From JAVBMJ01 sp031551275 (GTDB lineage Bacteria > Bacteroidota > Bacteroidia > Bacteroidales > Rikenellaceae): a DNA stretch of 64,000 bases. The notes under the pieces are model-generated. The model was given only the letters and a program-made list of their open reading frames with translations. It was not told the origin of the DNA and searched no databases. Both the position numbers and the translations under genes were made by a program. The DNA lies in NCBI GenBank assembly GCA_031551275.1, contig JAVBNX010000006.1, positions 186,001-250,000 on the forward strand, given 5' to 3'. This document shows positions 10,779 through 18,702 of this stretch, one piece after another (the stretch's first letter is position 1; every line of letters starts with the position of its first letter).

Positions 10779-11922
10779 GCTTGCGGTACTGGGCGGGGCT
10801 CGTACCCGTCTCCCGTTTGAAAAAGGCGTTGAACGAGGAGAGGCTCTTAAAACCGACCCTCTCGGAGATCTCCACAATGGGGATCAAAACTGCCCCTTTG
10901 CTGAGCGCCTCCTTGGCCTCGCGCACGCGGTAGGAGTTCACAAAACCGATAAAATTGTTGCCGAAATCCTCGCGGATGACCGTCGAAAGGTAGGTCCGGT
11001 TGGTGTTCAGCCGGCGGGCCACGCTGTCGAGCCGCAGCTCCGGGTTGCGGTATTCGCGCTGCGTCTCCATCAACGTCTCCAACTCCTCACGCAATTTGCG
11101 GCGGATCTCAGGCGGGATGCCGTTGGTCGCCTGCATGGCATCGGGGCGGTTGCGGTCGGCCTCGGCGCGGGTGTAGATGTCCTGCTGGGAGAGCCCGAGG
11201 AAATTGATGGCCAGGTAGAAGCCCGCGTAGATAAAGTTGGAGGCGATGAAAAACCAGCCCACCTCGCCCGCGACGAAGAGGTCGGCCACCGTCCAGATCC
11301 CGTAAAGCGTGTAAAGCACGATCAGGTAGGGGACCCACGAAAGGCTGATATCCTCGCGGTAGGAGAACTGGGCGGCGATGTCGCTCTTGTGGCGACGGTA
11401 AAGGGCCAGCGTGCGCAGCCAGACCACCACGAACCAAACCGTGAAGGTCAGAAAGGCGGCTAAACGCAGGAGCACCATCGGGTGGGCGATGTTAGCCCGG
11501 ATATCGCCGGGGGCACTCAGGGCCGGGCCCTCGCCCCAGGTCAACAGGAACAGCCAATAGAGCGCCGTATATCCGCCCACGCACCAGACCAGGTTGCGGA
11601 ACACCCTGCGGTTCTCCTCCCAGGGGCGCATCAACTCGCGGAAGTAGACGTAGATCAAAGTGGTGAGCGTGATGCAGACCAGGCTGTAGGAAAGCACGAG
11701 CTTCTCGGGCTCGAAGCCGGGACGCAGGTAATAGGCGCAAAGCATGACGGCCATGTAGGTGAAGATCAGCGTCGAGGCCAGGGCCAAAACCGTTTTCGGG
11801 CGGCTGCGGCCCCGCATGACCCACAAAAGCACGGCGCAGAACAGGGCCGATTCGATCAGCGTGGCGGAGGATATGAGGAACCATTCGTGGATCATGGGGT
11901 TGAACAGGTTGCGGTAATCCAA
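10759..11922 (-). CDS. membrane-embedded AraC-family transcriptional regulator
   Basis: The N-terminal ~230 residues contain about seven hydrophobic helices (for example LIESALFCAVLLWVM, VLALASTLIFTYMAVMLCAYY, LIVLYTLYGIWTVADLFVA). The C-terminal ~110 residues form the two helix-turn-helix AraC domain (LRLDSVARRLNTNRTYLSTVI, then VGFKSLSSFNAFFKRETGTSPAQYRK, quoted here in part). This is the integral-membrane AraC type common in Bacteroidetes, thought to sense a membrane or envelope signal. Two near-identical direct repeats just upstream of its start are candidate self-operators. It diverges from the outer-membrane protein gene at 12050. Confidence 0.88.
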   Translation of the reverse strand: MDYRNLFNPMIHEWFLISSATLIESALFCAVLLWVMRGRSRPKTVLALASTLIFTYMAVMLCAYYLRPGFEPEKLVLSYSLVCITLTTLIYVYFRELMRPWEENRRVFRNLVWCVGGYTALYWLFLLTWGEGPALSAPGDIRANIAHPMVLLRLAAFLTFTVWFVVVWLRTLALYRRHKSDIAAQFSYREDISLSWVPYLIVLYTLYGIWTVADLFVAGEVGWFFIASNFIYAGFYLAINFLGLSQQDIYTRAEADRNRPDAMQATNGIPPEIRRKLREELETLMETQREYRNPELRLDSVARRLNTNRTYLSTVIREDFGNNFIGFVNSYRVREAKEALSKGAVLIPIVEISERVGFKSLSSFNAFFKRETGTSPAQYRKLSTSSD

Positions 11923-11927
11923 AATTA

Positions 11928-11964
11928 CAAAAAATTGTGAAATCCGGCCAAAGAATTGTGAAAT
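11928..11964. promoter_or_regulatory. pair of 16-bp direct repeats, candidate AraC operator
   Basis: CAAAAAATTGTGAAAT (11928-11943) and CAAAGAATTGTGAAAT (11949-11964) differ at one base and are spaced exactly 21 bp, two helical turns, on the same face. They lie 6 bp upstream of the membrane AraC gene in the divergent gap. Direct half-sites about two turns apart are typical for AraC-type regulators. Confidence 0.55.
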
Positions 11965-12049
11965 TAATCGGGCGGGAAGGCGTCGGCGTGGCGATTTTTG
12001 TAGTCAAAGGATGCGCACAAGGCCGTCCGTAACCTAATATCAATGTGTT

Positions 12050-12661
12050 ATGAAAAAGATCGTCTCTGTGTTTTTGGCCGTCGCGTTGGCCCCGGCCTCC
12101 TCTTTTGCCCAGGAGTTCGGCTTCGGGCCCAAAATCGGCCTGAACGTGGCCATGGTCAGCGGCGACGTGACCGAAGCGCCCACACCCCGCATGGGACTCA
12201 ACGCAGGGGCCTTCGCGGAGTATAAATTCGCGGGCCTGTGGGCTGTCGAAGGGGCGCTGATGTATTCGGGACAGGGGGTAAAGGACAAATGGGAGCCCAC
12301 AAGCGGGGTCACGGTAAACACCACCACCAAAGTCGACTACCTGAACATCCCCCTGGTGGCCAAATGCTATGTGGCGGGAGGGTTCAACATCTTTGTCGGG
12401 CCCCAGTTCGGTTTGCTGCTCAGCGCCAAAAGCGAACACGAGGCCAGCAACGGGGATTCACAAACGGACGACCTGAAAGACGATTGCAGCGGCTTCGCAT
12501 TCTCGGGCGTGGGCGGATTCGGGTACCAGTTCGGTTTCGGGCTGAACCTCTCGGCCAACTTCGTCTTCGGATTCAACGACGTGCTCACGGGCGAACTGGA
12601 TGGCGTGAAGTACAAGAACAGCAACCGCGTGATCCAGGTAACGGCGGGTTGGAAATTCTAA
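12050..12661 (+). CDS. outer-membrane beta-barrel protein (PorT-like family)
   Basis: The protein has a clear signal peptide (MKKIVSVFLAVALAPASSFAQ) and then about 180 residues of alternating hydrophobic/aromatic strands ending in the aromatic-terminated segment VIQVTAGWKF, the usual signature of an outer-membrane barrel. It fits the small PorT/OMP_b-brl_2 family of Bacteroidetes; a specific function is not evident. It is followed after four bases by a lipoprotein gene, so the two probably form a unit, and it diverges from the membrane AraC gene. Confidence 0.75.
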   Translation: MKKIVSVFLAVALAPASSFAQEFGFGPKIGLNVAMVSGDVTEAPTPRMGLNAGAFAEYKFAGLWAVEGALMYSGQGVKDKWEPTSGVTVNTTTKVDYLNIPLVAKCYVAGGFNIFVGPQFGLLLSAKSEHEASNGDSQTDDLKDDCSGFAFSGVGGFGYQFGFGLNLSANFVFGFNDVLTGELDGVKYKNSNRVIQVTAGWKF

Positions 12662-12665
12662 GGCG

Positions 12666-13664
12666 ATGAAAAAGCTATTTTTACTGACGTTATTCCTCGC
12701 AGCGGCCTGCGGGAAAGGCGACGGGCCGGATCCCGGTCCGGATCCGGGCCCCGGCACCGGAGGCGGGGAGGAGATGATCGACGTGATCCTCTTCAAGGTC
12801 TCGGGTAATATCCTTGTCGGCGAAGAGGAGGTCGGGTTCGACCGGATCATCGCCATGACGCCGGATGCCAGCCGCAAAGCCGTGCTGCACGACGGATCGG
12901 CCTTCCAGATGGCCTATGCCGAGGCGTGCCGGGCGGCCCTCGACCCCACGGGGACCAAGCTGATCCTGCAGGGGGGCGATTACTACCTGTGGGAGTACGA
13001 CCTGGTAACCAAACAGCACAGGACCGTGCTGGCTCAAACGGAGGGGATATGCGTGGACGAGCCCGTTTACAGCCCCGACGGCGGCAAGATACTCTTCTGC
13101 AACTGGGACAGCTCCTCCGACCGGCTGGAGGCGATCTCCCCCGCCGGGACCGGACACACGCCCGTGACCGCGGCGAACAGTTCGCTCGGGCGGCAGAATT
13201 ACACGCCCGGCGGGCAAAAGATCGTGGCCGCAGAGTGGATCCCATGGACCTACCTCTACGTCTGCAATCCCGACGGCAGCCAGGGCGACAGGATCATCAC
13301 GGCCCCGGCCGGACAAAGCGTGGATTGCCCCTACCCCGTCTCGGATACGCGCATCGTCTACGTGCACTACACCGGGGCGGAAAAGAGCGGCGTGTGCAGC
13401 ATCAGGTCGTGCAACATCGACGGGACGGGGGGAGCGACGCTCGAAACGCTGGGCGCGTTTACCGTGGACTACCTGACGGCCAATGCGGACGCAACGATGA
13501 TCGGGTATTACAAGATGCCCAACGGCGAGGGGGCGAACTCCTATGTGGTCAGGCAACTGGGCGCATCCACGCTGGGCGGGACCATCTCCACGTCCAGCGA
13601 CGGGGGGCGTTACCGGTTCGGGCGGATCAAAAAAGAAATATTCGACGCGGCACCCGATTTTTAA
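12666..13664 (+). CDS. TolB-like beta-propeller lipoprotein
   Basis: The signal peptide ends in a lipobox (FLAAAC), followed by a Gly/Asp/Pro-rich linker (residues about 20-35) that would hold the domain off the membrane. The rest shows repeated propeller phrases such as PVYSPDGGKILFCNWDS and NADATMIGYYK, as in TolB/WD40-like proteins. It probably sits at the periplasmic or outer face and partners the preceding barrel protein. No catalytic motif is seen and its binding partner is unknown. Confidence 0.65.
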   Translation: MKKLFLLTLFLAAACGKGDGPDPGPDPGPGTGGGEEMIDVILFKVSGNILVGEEEVGFDRIIAMTPDASRKAVLHDGSAFQMAYAEACRAALDPTGTKLILQGGDYYLWEYDLVTKQHRTVLAQTEGICVDEPVYSPDGGKILFCNWDSSSDRLEAISPAGTGHTPVTAANSSLGRQNYTPGGQKIVAAEWIPWTYLYVCNPDGSQGDRIITAPAGQSVDCPYPVSDTRIVYVHYTGAEKSGVCSIRSCNIDGTGGATLETLGAFTVDYLTANADATMIGYYKMPNGEGANSYVVRQLGASTLGGTISTSSDGGRYRFGRIKKEIFDAAPDF

Positions 13665-13674
13665 CGGCAGCGGG

Positions 13675-14292
13675 TCAGGCCTCCAGCATCTCCAGGTAGA
13701 GGCCGATCAACCGCTTGCGCAGGAAGGTAACGGCGTAGTGCTTGCGCGAGAGCAGCGTGGCGGCGGGGATGCCGGTGTCCTCGCTGATCAGTTTGACGGG
13801 CATACCCAAAAATTCGGTGCGCTCGAAGACGTCGCGTTGCTCGACAGGCATATCGTCGAGGGCGCGGTAGAGTTCCTCCCAGAGCAGCGAGCGCAGGTAT
13901 TCGTCCTCGGGCGTCTGTTGCTCATGGAGCAGCAGGTCGGTTACCTCGCCCAGCATCTCCCCGTTCTCGTCGCTGAAGATCGCCGGAAGGCTCTGCTCGC
14001 GGCGTTTGATCCGGAAATTGTGGATCATGTTGCGCGCAACCCGGTAGAGCCACGCCGAGGTCTGCTCGATGGGGTTGAGCGTCTGGTCGACCCGGGCGAA
14101 CTGGTAGAAGACGTCCTGGAGGATATCCTCCGCATCCTCCGCGCTCTTTACCCGGCTGCGGATAAAGGCTTTCAGGCGCGGTCGGTACTCGGCGACCACC
14201 GCCCCGGCCGTTTGGGACCGGGGCGTGGACGGGGCGGGCGGGGCGGGTAAGAATTGTGCGGGCGGCACGGATTGTTTCCGGCGTTTACTCAC
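13675..14292 (-). CDS. ECF-type RNA polymerase sigma factor
   Basis: This 205-residue protein has sigma region 2 (RSRVKSAEDAEDILQDVFYQFAR ... TSAWLYRVARNMIHNF, in part) and region 4 (EELYRALDDMPVEQRDVF ... LISEDTGIPAATLLSRKHYAV, in part), without regions 1 and 3, as in ECF sigma factors. The start is GTG at 14292, overlapping the upstream membrane protein by eight bases, so the two are co-translated. It is convergent with the propeller lipoprotein gene. The target regulon cannot be read from this window. Confidence 0.85.
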   Translation of the reverse strand: MSKRRKQSVPPAQFLPAPPAPSTPRSQTAGAVVAEYRPRLKAFIRSRVKSAEDAEDILQDVFYQFARVDQTLNPIEQTSAWLYRVARNMIHNFRIKRREQSLPAIFSDENGEMLGEVTDLLLHEQQTPEDEYLRSLLWEELYRALDDMPVEQRDVFERTEFLGMPVKLISEDTGIPAATLLSRKHYAVTFLRKRLIGLYLEMLEA

Positions 14293-14653
14293 CTTGTGTG
14301 TCGTTGGTGCGGTTCTCTTCCGGAGCGGATCCGCAGCAATCGCCCCCGAAACGCCCGTGGTGTCCCATATGGTGGCTTTTCATAAACTCCCTGCGCTGTT
14401 CGGGGGTCATCGTCATCCACTTCTCGCGGATCTTGCCGCCGTGGCGGTGGTGTCCGTGCCCGAAGTGCCGCCCGCCGAAGCCCCCGATCAGGATCCGGGC
14501 GAGCAAAAGCAGACCCGCCGCCTGCCAGAAGGTTACGGCCGTCAAAGCGAAAATAGCCGGCATCAAAGCGTTCCACAGCAGCATGACCACAGCGCTGAAT
14601 CCGGCGAAAACAACCAGCATGACAGGCAAAATCAAATAATGTCGCGTTCTCAT
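14285..14653 (-). CDS. small His-rich membrane protein, possible sigma-factor partner
   Basis: The 122-residue protein has two hydrophobic helices (LILPVMLVVFAGFSAVVMLLW and AIFALTAVTFWQAAGLLLLA, quoted in part) and a polar C-terminus rich in His (GHGHHRHGG, HHMGHHGRFGG) ending with a Cys pair (DCCGS). A TPEQRREFM phrase recalls the LTxxQ helices of Spy/CpxP metal- and stress-sensing proteins, but the similarity is short. It is the first gene of a two-gene unit with the ECF sigma factor and could be its metal-responsive anti-sigma or sensor; this is inference. Confidence 0.55.
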   Translation of the reverse strand: MRTRHYLILPVMLVVFAGFSAVVMLLWNALMPAIFALTAVTFWQAAGLLLLARILIGGFGGRHFGHGHHRHGGKIREKWMTMTPEQRREFMKSHHMGHHGRFGGDCCGSAPEENRTNDTQGE

Positions 14654-14750
14654 CTCTCGTTTTTTTAAGGGTTATCCTACTGTGTAAGACAAATGTCGGA
14701 TAAAAATATTTTACCGCCGCAACTTTTTTTGAGATTTTTTTGCCGGGGGA

Positions 14751-14781
14751 TTTGCAGGAAATGAATTTATGCCTATCTTTG
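14751..14781 (+). promoter_or_regulatory. promoter of tRNA-Asp
   Basis: TTTG at 14751-14754 and TATCTTTG at 14774-14781, 19 bases apart, match both Bacteroidetes promoter elements. The tRNA begins 41 bases downstream of the box. Confidence 0.8.
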
Positions 14782-14821
14782 TGGCTCGAAAACAAGCCGC
14801 AAGGCAGACGTTCTGAAAAAT

Positions 14822-14895
14822 GGTGTGGTAGTTCAGCTGGTTAGAATACCTGCCTGTCACGCAGGGGGTCGCGGGTTCGAGTCCCGTCCATACCG
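14822..14895 (+). tRNA. tRNA-Asp (GTC anticodon)
   Basis: The 74-base cloverleaf has an acceptor stem GGTGTGG/CCATACC with one G-U pair, D-arm GTTCAGCTGGTTAGAA, anticodon loop CTGTCAC with GTC, and T-arm GGGTTCGAGTCCC. CCA is not encoded. Its 3' half borders the integrase gene 280 bases downstream, marking it as the likely attachment gene of the mobile element. Confidence 0.93.
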
Positions 14896-14922
14896 CAAGA
14901 AAGTCTTTCCACCCTTTCGTAA

Positions 14923-14955
14923 AGCCCTGAAATCCAATGATTTCAGGGCTTTTTC
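14923..14955 (+). terminator. intrinsic terminator after tRNA-Asp
   Basis: An 11-bp perfect stem (AGCCCTGAAAT / ATTTCAGGGCT) with a six-base loop is followed by a T-run. Confidence 0.85.
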
Positions 14956-15000
14956 TTTTGTCCCGGTTCTTATAAAATACGGCAATTTTAAGCATGTTCT

Positions 15001-15058
15001 GTTGGACGAATCGTTGGACTTGATTTTTTACTCAAAAAGTCCAACAGAAAAGTCCAAC
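15001..15058. other. cluster of heptamer repeats, candidate integrase arm sites
   Basis: GTTGGAC occurs at 15001-15007 and 15013-15019 and its complement GTCCAAC at 15039-15045 and 15052-15058. Each pair is spaced 12-13 bp and the two pairs face each other. Placed between the tRNA and the integrase gene, they look like arm-type recombinase or excisionase binding sites of the left attachment region. The rest of the 14896-15174 gap holds only the terminator and the integrase -7 box. Confidence 0.5.
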
Positions 15059-15144
15059 AAAGGTTCAAAAAAAGGCCGATTTTCAATGCGCCTTTTGCAC
15101 TGATTTGCTGCATTTTATCACCCCATTCTACTGAGTCCTTTTTT

Positions 15145-15152
15145 TACGTTTG
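15145..15152 (+). promoter_or_regulatory. -7 box of the integrase gene
   Basis: TACGTTTG fits TAnnTTTG and lies 23 bases before the integrase start. No well-spaced -33 element is seen. Confidence 0.5.
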
Positions 15153-15174
15153 TCGAACACTAAAAAAAGGTATT

Positions 15175-16404
15175 ATGAGCACTGTCAAACAACAGGCAAC
15201 TTTCAAGGTTTTATTCTTTATTAAAAAGAAAAAACTTCTGAAAAATGGGGAAGCCCCAATTTGTGTACGCATCACGGTGAACAAAGAATTTACCGAAATG
15301 ATGATCAAGCGCAGCGTTCCGGTCAGACTATGGAACCAATCTAAAGAATGTTCCTCGGGTAAGGATCACACAGCGATGGAACTTAACCATTACATAGACG
15401 CTGTAAGAGCTAAAATTTTTATGATCCAGCGCCAAATGGAATCAGATGGTAAATTCATAACGTCCAAGGCTATCGTTAATACATATAACGGACGTGACGA
15501 ATGTGGAAAAACCCTCGTAGATGTATATAAGGAGCATAACGAACGTTGCCGGGCATTGATAGGTGTTGATTTTGTATTATCAACAGTCAACAAGTTTGAT
15601 ACGTCATTACTCAGGCTGACCGAGTTCCTGCAATTCAAATTTGGCGTTTGCGATATCCCTCTCTCTAAACTTAATGGCGAATTTGTTCGTGAATTCGAGG
15701 CGTTTCTTAAAACCCATGCAGGATGCCATAACAATTCGGCAGTCAAACACCTGAAAAATCTCAAAAAAATAGTCCGCATCGCCATCGCTAACGATTGGAT
15801 GCACAAAGACCCATTCTACGGTATTCAATTCCGTGTGGAGGAAACAAACATCGACTTCTTAACCAAGGAGGAACTCACAATAATTATGGAGAAGCAATTT
15901 TCCATACCTCGCCTCGAAAAGGTAAAAGATATGTTTATTTTCTGCTGCTTCACAGGTTTAGCCTTCATTGATGCCAAAACGCTGAAACCAGAACACATGG
16001 TTACAGATGGCAATGGAGCATTATGGATCAGGAAACGAAGAGAAAAAACCGGAGTGATGTGCAATATTCCCGTTTTGCAGGTTGCAAAACTCTTACTGGA
16101 AAAATATGAACACCACCCTATCTGTAGATCAGAAGGAGTAATGCTCCCCATTCCAAGCAACGACAAGATGAACGCGTATCTGGAAGAAATTAGAGAAATA
16201 TGCGGCATCAGAAAGTCCTTAACAACTCATGTAGCTCGCCATACCTGTGCTACTACCGTCATGCTCGCCAATAAGGTAACCCTTGAGAATGTATCAAAGA
16301 TACTTGGCCATTCATCAACTAAAATGACCGAACGATATGCCAAAGTTCTCGACAGTTCAATATTAAGGGATATGAGTAATGTCGAAGCCCAATTCGCTGT
16401 ATAA
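15175..16404 (+). CDS. int: tyrosine recombinase / integrase of the mobile element
   Basis: This 409-residue protein has the Bacteroidetes integrase layout: an N-terminal arm-binding region (VLFFIKKKKLLKNGEAPICVRIT), a SAM-like core-binding domain, and a C-terminal catalytic domain. The Arg of box I is in FCCFTGLAFIDAKTL; in this family the first catalytic position is often altered, and a canonical TGxR Arg is not present here. Box II is intact as THVARHTCATTVML, with LGHSS and the nucleophile Tyr in MTERYAKV. It would catalyse integration at the tRNA-Asp gene. Base composition is more AT-rich than the chromosomal genes. Confidence 0.9.
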   Translation: MSTVKQQATFKVLFFIKKKKLLKNGEAPICVRITVNKEFTEMMIKRSVPVRLWNQSKECSSGKDHTAMELNHYIDAVRAKIFMIQRQMESDGKFITSKAIVNTYNGRDECGKTLVDVYKEHNERCRALIGVDFVLSTVNKFDTSLLRLTEFLQFKFGVCDIPLSKLNGEFVREFEAFLKTHAGCHNNSAVKHLKNLKKIVRIAIANDWMHKDPFYGIQFRVEETNIDFLTKEELTIIMEKQFSIPRLEKVKDMFIFCCFTGLAFIDAKTLKPEHMVTDGNGALWIRKRREKTGVMCNIPVLQVAKLLLEKYEHHPICRSEGVMLPIPSNDKMNAYLEEIREICGIRKSLTTHVARHTCATTVMLANKVTLENVSKILGHSSTKMTERYAKVLDSSILRDMSNVEAQFAV

Positions 16405-16426
16405 GATTAACTTCATAATAATCCAG

Positions 16427-16455
16427 GGGATGCCGTTCTGGCATCCCTTTTTTTT
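16427..16455 (+). terminator. intrinsic terminator of the integrase gene
   Basis: The stem GGGATGCC / GGCATCCC with loop GTTCT is followed by eight T residues, directly after the integrase stop. Confidence 0.85.
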
Positions 16456-16492
16456 GCACATCCAATTCCCAAAGCCGGCATTTCCGTCCCAT

Positions 16493-16651
16493 CACGGGCA
16501 AAGGTAGCGCCGCCCGCCCCTCGGCCGGACAAGGTGGCCGCCCCGAGGGGGCGGCTTGTTTACGGGAAAAAATCATCCTCGTCGCTACGCTCCTGCGGTA
16601 TTTTTCCCCGTAAAACCTTGCCGTCCGGCGGCCGCCGCTATCCTGCCCGTG
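16493..16651. repeat. nested palindromic leader element, copy 1
   Basis: Nested arms pair from outside in: CACGGGCA (16493-16500) with TGCCCGTG (16644-16651), ACAAGGT with ACCTTG (16615-16620), and TTTACGGGAAAAA with TTTTTCCCCGTAAA, around the apex CATCCTCGTCGCTACGCTCC. A minus-strand TACCTTTG box (16499-16506) sits in the left arm. Three related copies are at 31540, 36162 and 41088. It precedes the small gene at 16702 and fills most of the 16405-16701 gap. Confidence 0.7.
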
Positions 16652-16701
16652 AGGGCCGGAAACACCGGTTCCGGGAATTTTTTTTATTTGAATTACAAAC
16701 C

Positions 16702-16863
16702 ATGTGTGAACTTGAAGGCAAATACGCCACCCTCAAAGAGCCGTACAAAGGCTATCGAAACATCCGCATCATCGAAAGCACCGGCAACAAATGGCTGGTG
16801 GAAATATGCGGCTCCGGTAAGGAGATCGAAGTGTGGGAAGATGAATTCGAACTCGATGAATAA
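16702..16863 (+). CDS. small acidic hypothetical protein of the mobile element
   Basis: A 53-residue protein starting MCELEGKYATLKEPYKGYRN and ending in an acidic tail (EVWEDEFELDE). The frame is open further upstream, but that part translates the palindromic repeat, so the ATG at 16702 after an A-rich leader is chosen. No family is recognised. It is followed after 19 bases by the next element gene and probably begins an operon that runs to 22896. Confidence 0.55.
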   Translation: MCELEGKYATLKEPYKGYRNIRIIESTGNKWLVEICGSGKEIEVWEDEFELDE

Positions 16864-16882
16864 TACTTAAAACCCAACGACT

Positions 16883-17914
16883 ATGAATCTGAACAACAAA
16901 GAAACATTCTTCACCCTGGAGGGAGGATGTGACAAAAAGAACCGTCTGCGGCGCTCCGATGCCCGTCTGACGGAGCAGGAAGTGGCCCGTATCGACTCGG
17001 GCGAACTGTCGCTCGAAGACCTCGACGCGCTGGTGGCACGCAAGGCCAAAATTTTCAAATACCAGACACAGATCACTATTCACGCCGACTTTCCGCGCGA
17101 GGTCGGAGACCGTGTTAACGATTACGCTTTCCTAACCAACAACAAGAACGGCTCGGTCGGGGTGCGCTACGGGGCCATCGACGAGGCCAAACGGCAACGG
17201 CTGGCGCGTTTCCTGGATTACGAAGGTTTCCGGTATTGCCGTAACTCAACCCAACACGTATTCAACCTGTGGCGACGATTCAATGGCCGTAGCAAGGCTG
17301 TTGGCTATCTGGGCGAATTGAAAACCCGCTACGATTATGATGCGCTGCGTGGACTGATCTACGGGCGTATCGACATTTACGGCCAGGAGGCTCATGGATT
17401 TTATTATGTAGCCCTCGCCATCACGGTCAACGCCATCCCTGAAGCCAACATCCCGGAATTTCTACGTCTGATGCGGTGTAAGCCGGAGGAAGAGATCACA
17501 GCCATAGAAGAAGCCAAAGAGCTTGAACGCGAGGCATCGAGGCGAAAACAGGAACAGGAACGCATAGAACAACAAGAGCGGGATCGAGCAGCCTGGGCTA
17601 TCAAAAGGGAGAAAATGCTGACCGAAATGCGGCGGGACCACCGCCAAATCACCGACTGGCCGGACAGCGACTTTTCGCTTTGCCTGGTCACGAAAACAGG
17701 CCGTCTTGTTGTGGTGAAACAGTTCCGCCAGAAGAATGGTAAAATATTATTCCGGAAATACATCCAAAAGGAAGACCCCTATGCCCTGAGCAGGATTCCC
17801 GAATATCAAAAATGGAATGACCTGCGCCCACCCCATTCCTGCCTGGATACGTGCAGTATATCCGATGAGCAGTTCAGGCAATTTATAGCCGACGGGGCTG
17901 TGTTCGCTTTTTAA
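16883..17914 (+). CDS. hypothetical protein of the mobile element
   Basis: The 343-residue soluble protein has no recognised domain. It starts MNLNNKETFFTLEGGCDKKN and has a charged coiled-coil-like stretch at about residues 205-245 (KELEREASRRKQEQERIEQQ, in part). Its position in the run of genes 16702-22896, all on the plus strand with short gaps, ties it to the methylase-helicase gene downstream. Such proteins are common as unnamed cargo in Bacteroidales integrative elements. Confidence 0.6.
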   Translation: MNLNNKETFFTLEGGCDKKNRLRRSDARLTEQEVARIDSGELSLEDLDALVARKAKIFKYQTQITIHADFPREVGDRVNDYAFLTNNKNGSVGVRYGAIDEAKRQRLARFLDYEGFRYCRNSTQHVFNLWRRFNGRSKAVGYLGELKTRYDYDALRGLIYGRIDIYGQEAHGFYYVALAITVNAIPEANIPEFLRLMRCKPEEEITAIEEAKELEREASRRKQEQERIEQQERDRAAWAIKREKMLTEMRRDHRQITDWPDSDFSLCLVTKTGRLVVVKQFRQKNGKILFRKYIQKEDPYALSRIPEYQKWNDLRPPHSCLDTCSISDEQFRQFIADGAVFAF

Positions 17915-17920
17915 CCGTTA

Positions 17921-18661
17921 ATGACTGTTATTATGAAAACCAAAGTATTGAAATACGGAGCTTACCCCCGTGAAAACGATGTCGTGTCCGTATATATGGA
18001 CCTCGAACGGGTCAACGACAAGGTGTTCACCTGCCTGGATGAAAAAAGCGAATTTTCGAGGGATCAGGACCGGTTCTGGGTTGTACTCAACGTGAATGGC
18101 GTCTATTTTACCGCCGACTACGTTGTCCGCACAACGCTCGCCCGTCCTGACTTCGAAGCCACGGCAACCGCCTTTGCCGTGAATTTTTTCAATAAGGTGA
18201 ACGAAATCCAAACCAACGGATTGCATCTGAAGCTGCTTTACGTTCGGGTGTACGAAGTCCTCGGTATAAATGCCAACCACCTGCATGAATACCGCAGACA
18301 GCGGACGGAGCGGGTTCGGCAACAGAAAGAGGCCGAGCAACAAGCCAAAGAAGCCAAAGATCAACGCCAGGCCGAAGAAGAAAAGCAAAAGAGGGAAGCT
18401 CACCTCCAGCAAGCTAAAAGCGACTTTCTGGATGGGAAAATGATCGCAACAGAGGACTTTCTCGACCTGGCGAAGCAAGCCGGAATGGAAATCCATATAC
18501 GCACCATCGGCACTTTCAGGAGCAAAACGATTGAGCTTGACAAGCAAGGTAGTATCCGCTATTATCACCGCCGGGGCAAGCGTGCCCCTCAATTAAGCGG
18601 ATGCCACGAAACCGTGCGACAATACGAAAAACTAACCCAACCAACCACCGCCGCGAGCTGA
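17921..18661 (+). CDS. hypothetical coiled-coil protein of the mobile element
   Basis: A 246-residue protein whose first 125 residues look globular (MKTKVLKYGAYPRENDVVSV) and whose middle (about 126-170) is a strongly charged Gln/Glu/Lys coiled coil. The annotated start may be four codons early: MKTKVLK at 17933 is equally plausible. The stop codon lies inside the loop of an intrinsic terminator (18647-18678). Function unknown. Confidence 0.55.
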   Translation: MTVIMKTKVLKYGAYPRENDVVSVYMDLERVNDKVFTCLDEKSEFSRDQDRFWVVLNVNGVYFTADYVVRTTLARPDFEATATAFAVNFFNKVNEIQTNGLHLKLLYVRVYEVLGINANHLHEYRRQRTERVRQQKEAEQQAKEAKDQRQAEEEKQKREAHLQQAKSDFLDGKMIATEDFLDLAKQAGMEIHIRTIGTFRSKTIELDKQGSIRYYHRRGKRAPQLSGCHETVRQYEKLTQPTTAAS

Positions 18662-18678
18662 TCTCCGGCGGTTTTTTT
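18647..18678 (+). terminator. intrinsic terminator or attenuator overlapping a stop codon
   Basis: ACCGCCG / CGGCGGT is followed by seven T residues. The upstream gene stops inside its loop, so translation to the end could disrupt the hairpin and allow read-through into the DUF4942 gene. Confidence 0.65.
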
Positions 18679-18702
18679 ATAACCATAAATCAAGAGTCAA
18701 CC

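Noticed and set aside
16534..16701. Upstream extension of the 53-residue protein
   Set aside because: It translates palindromic element copy 1 and has repeat-like composition.
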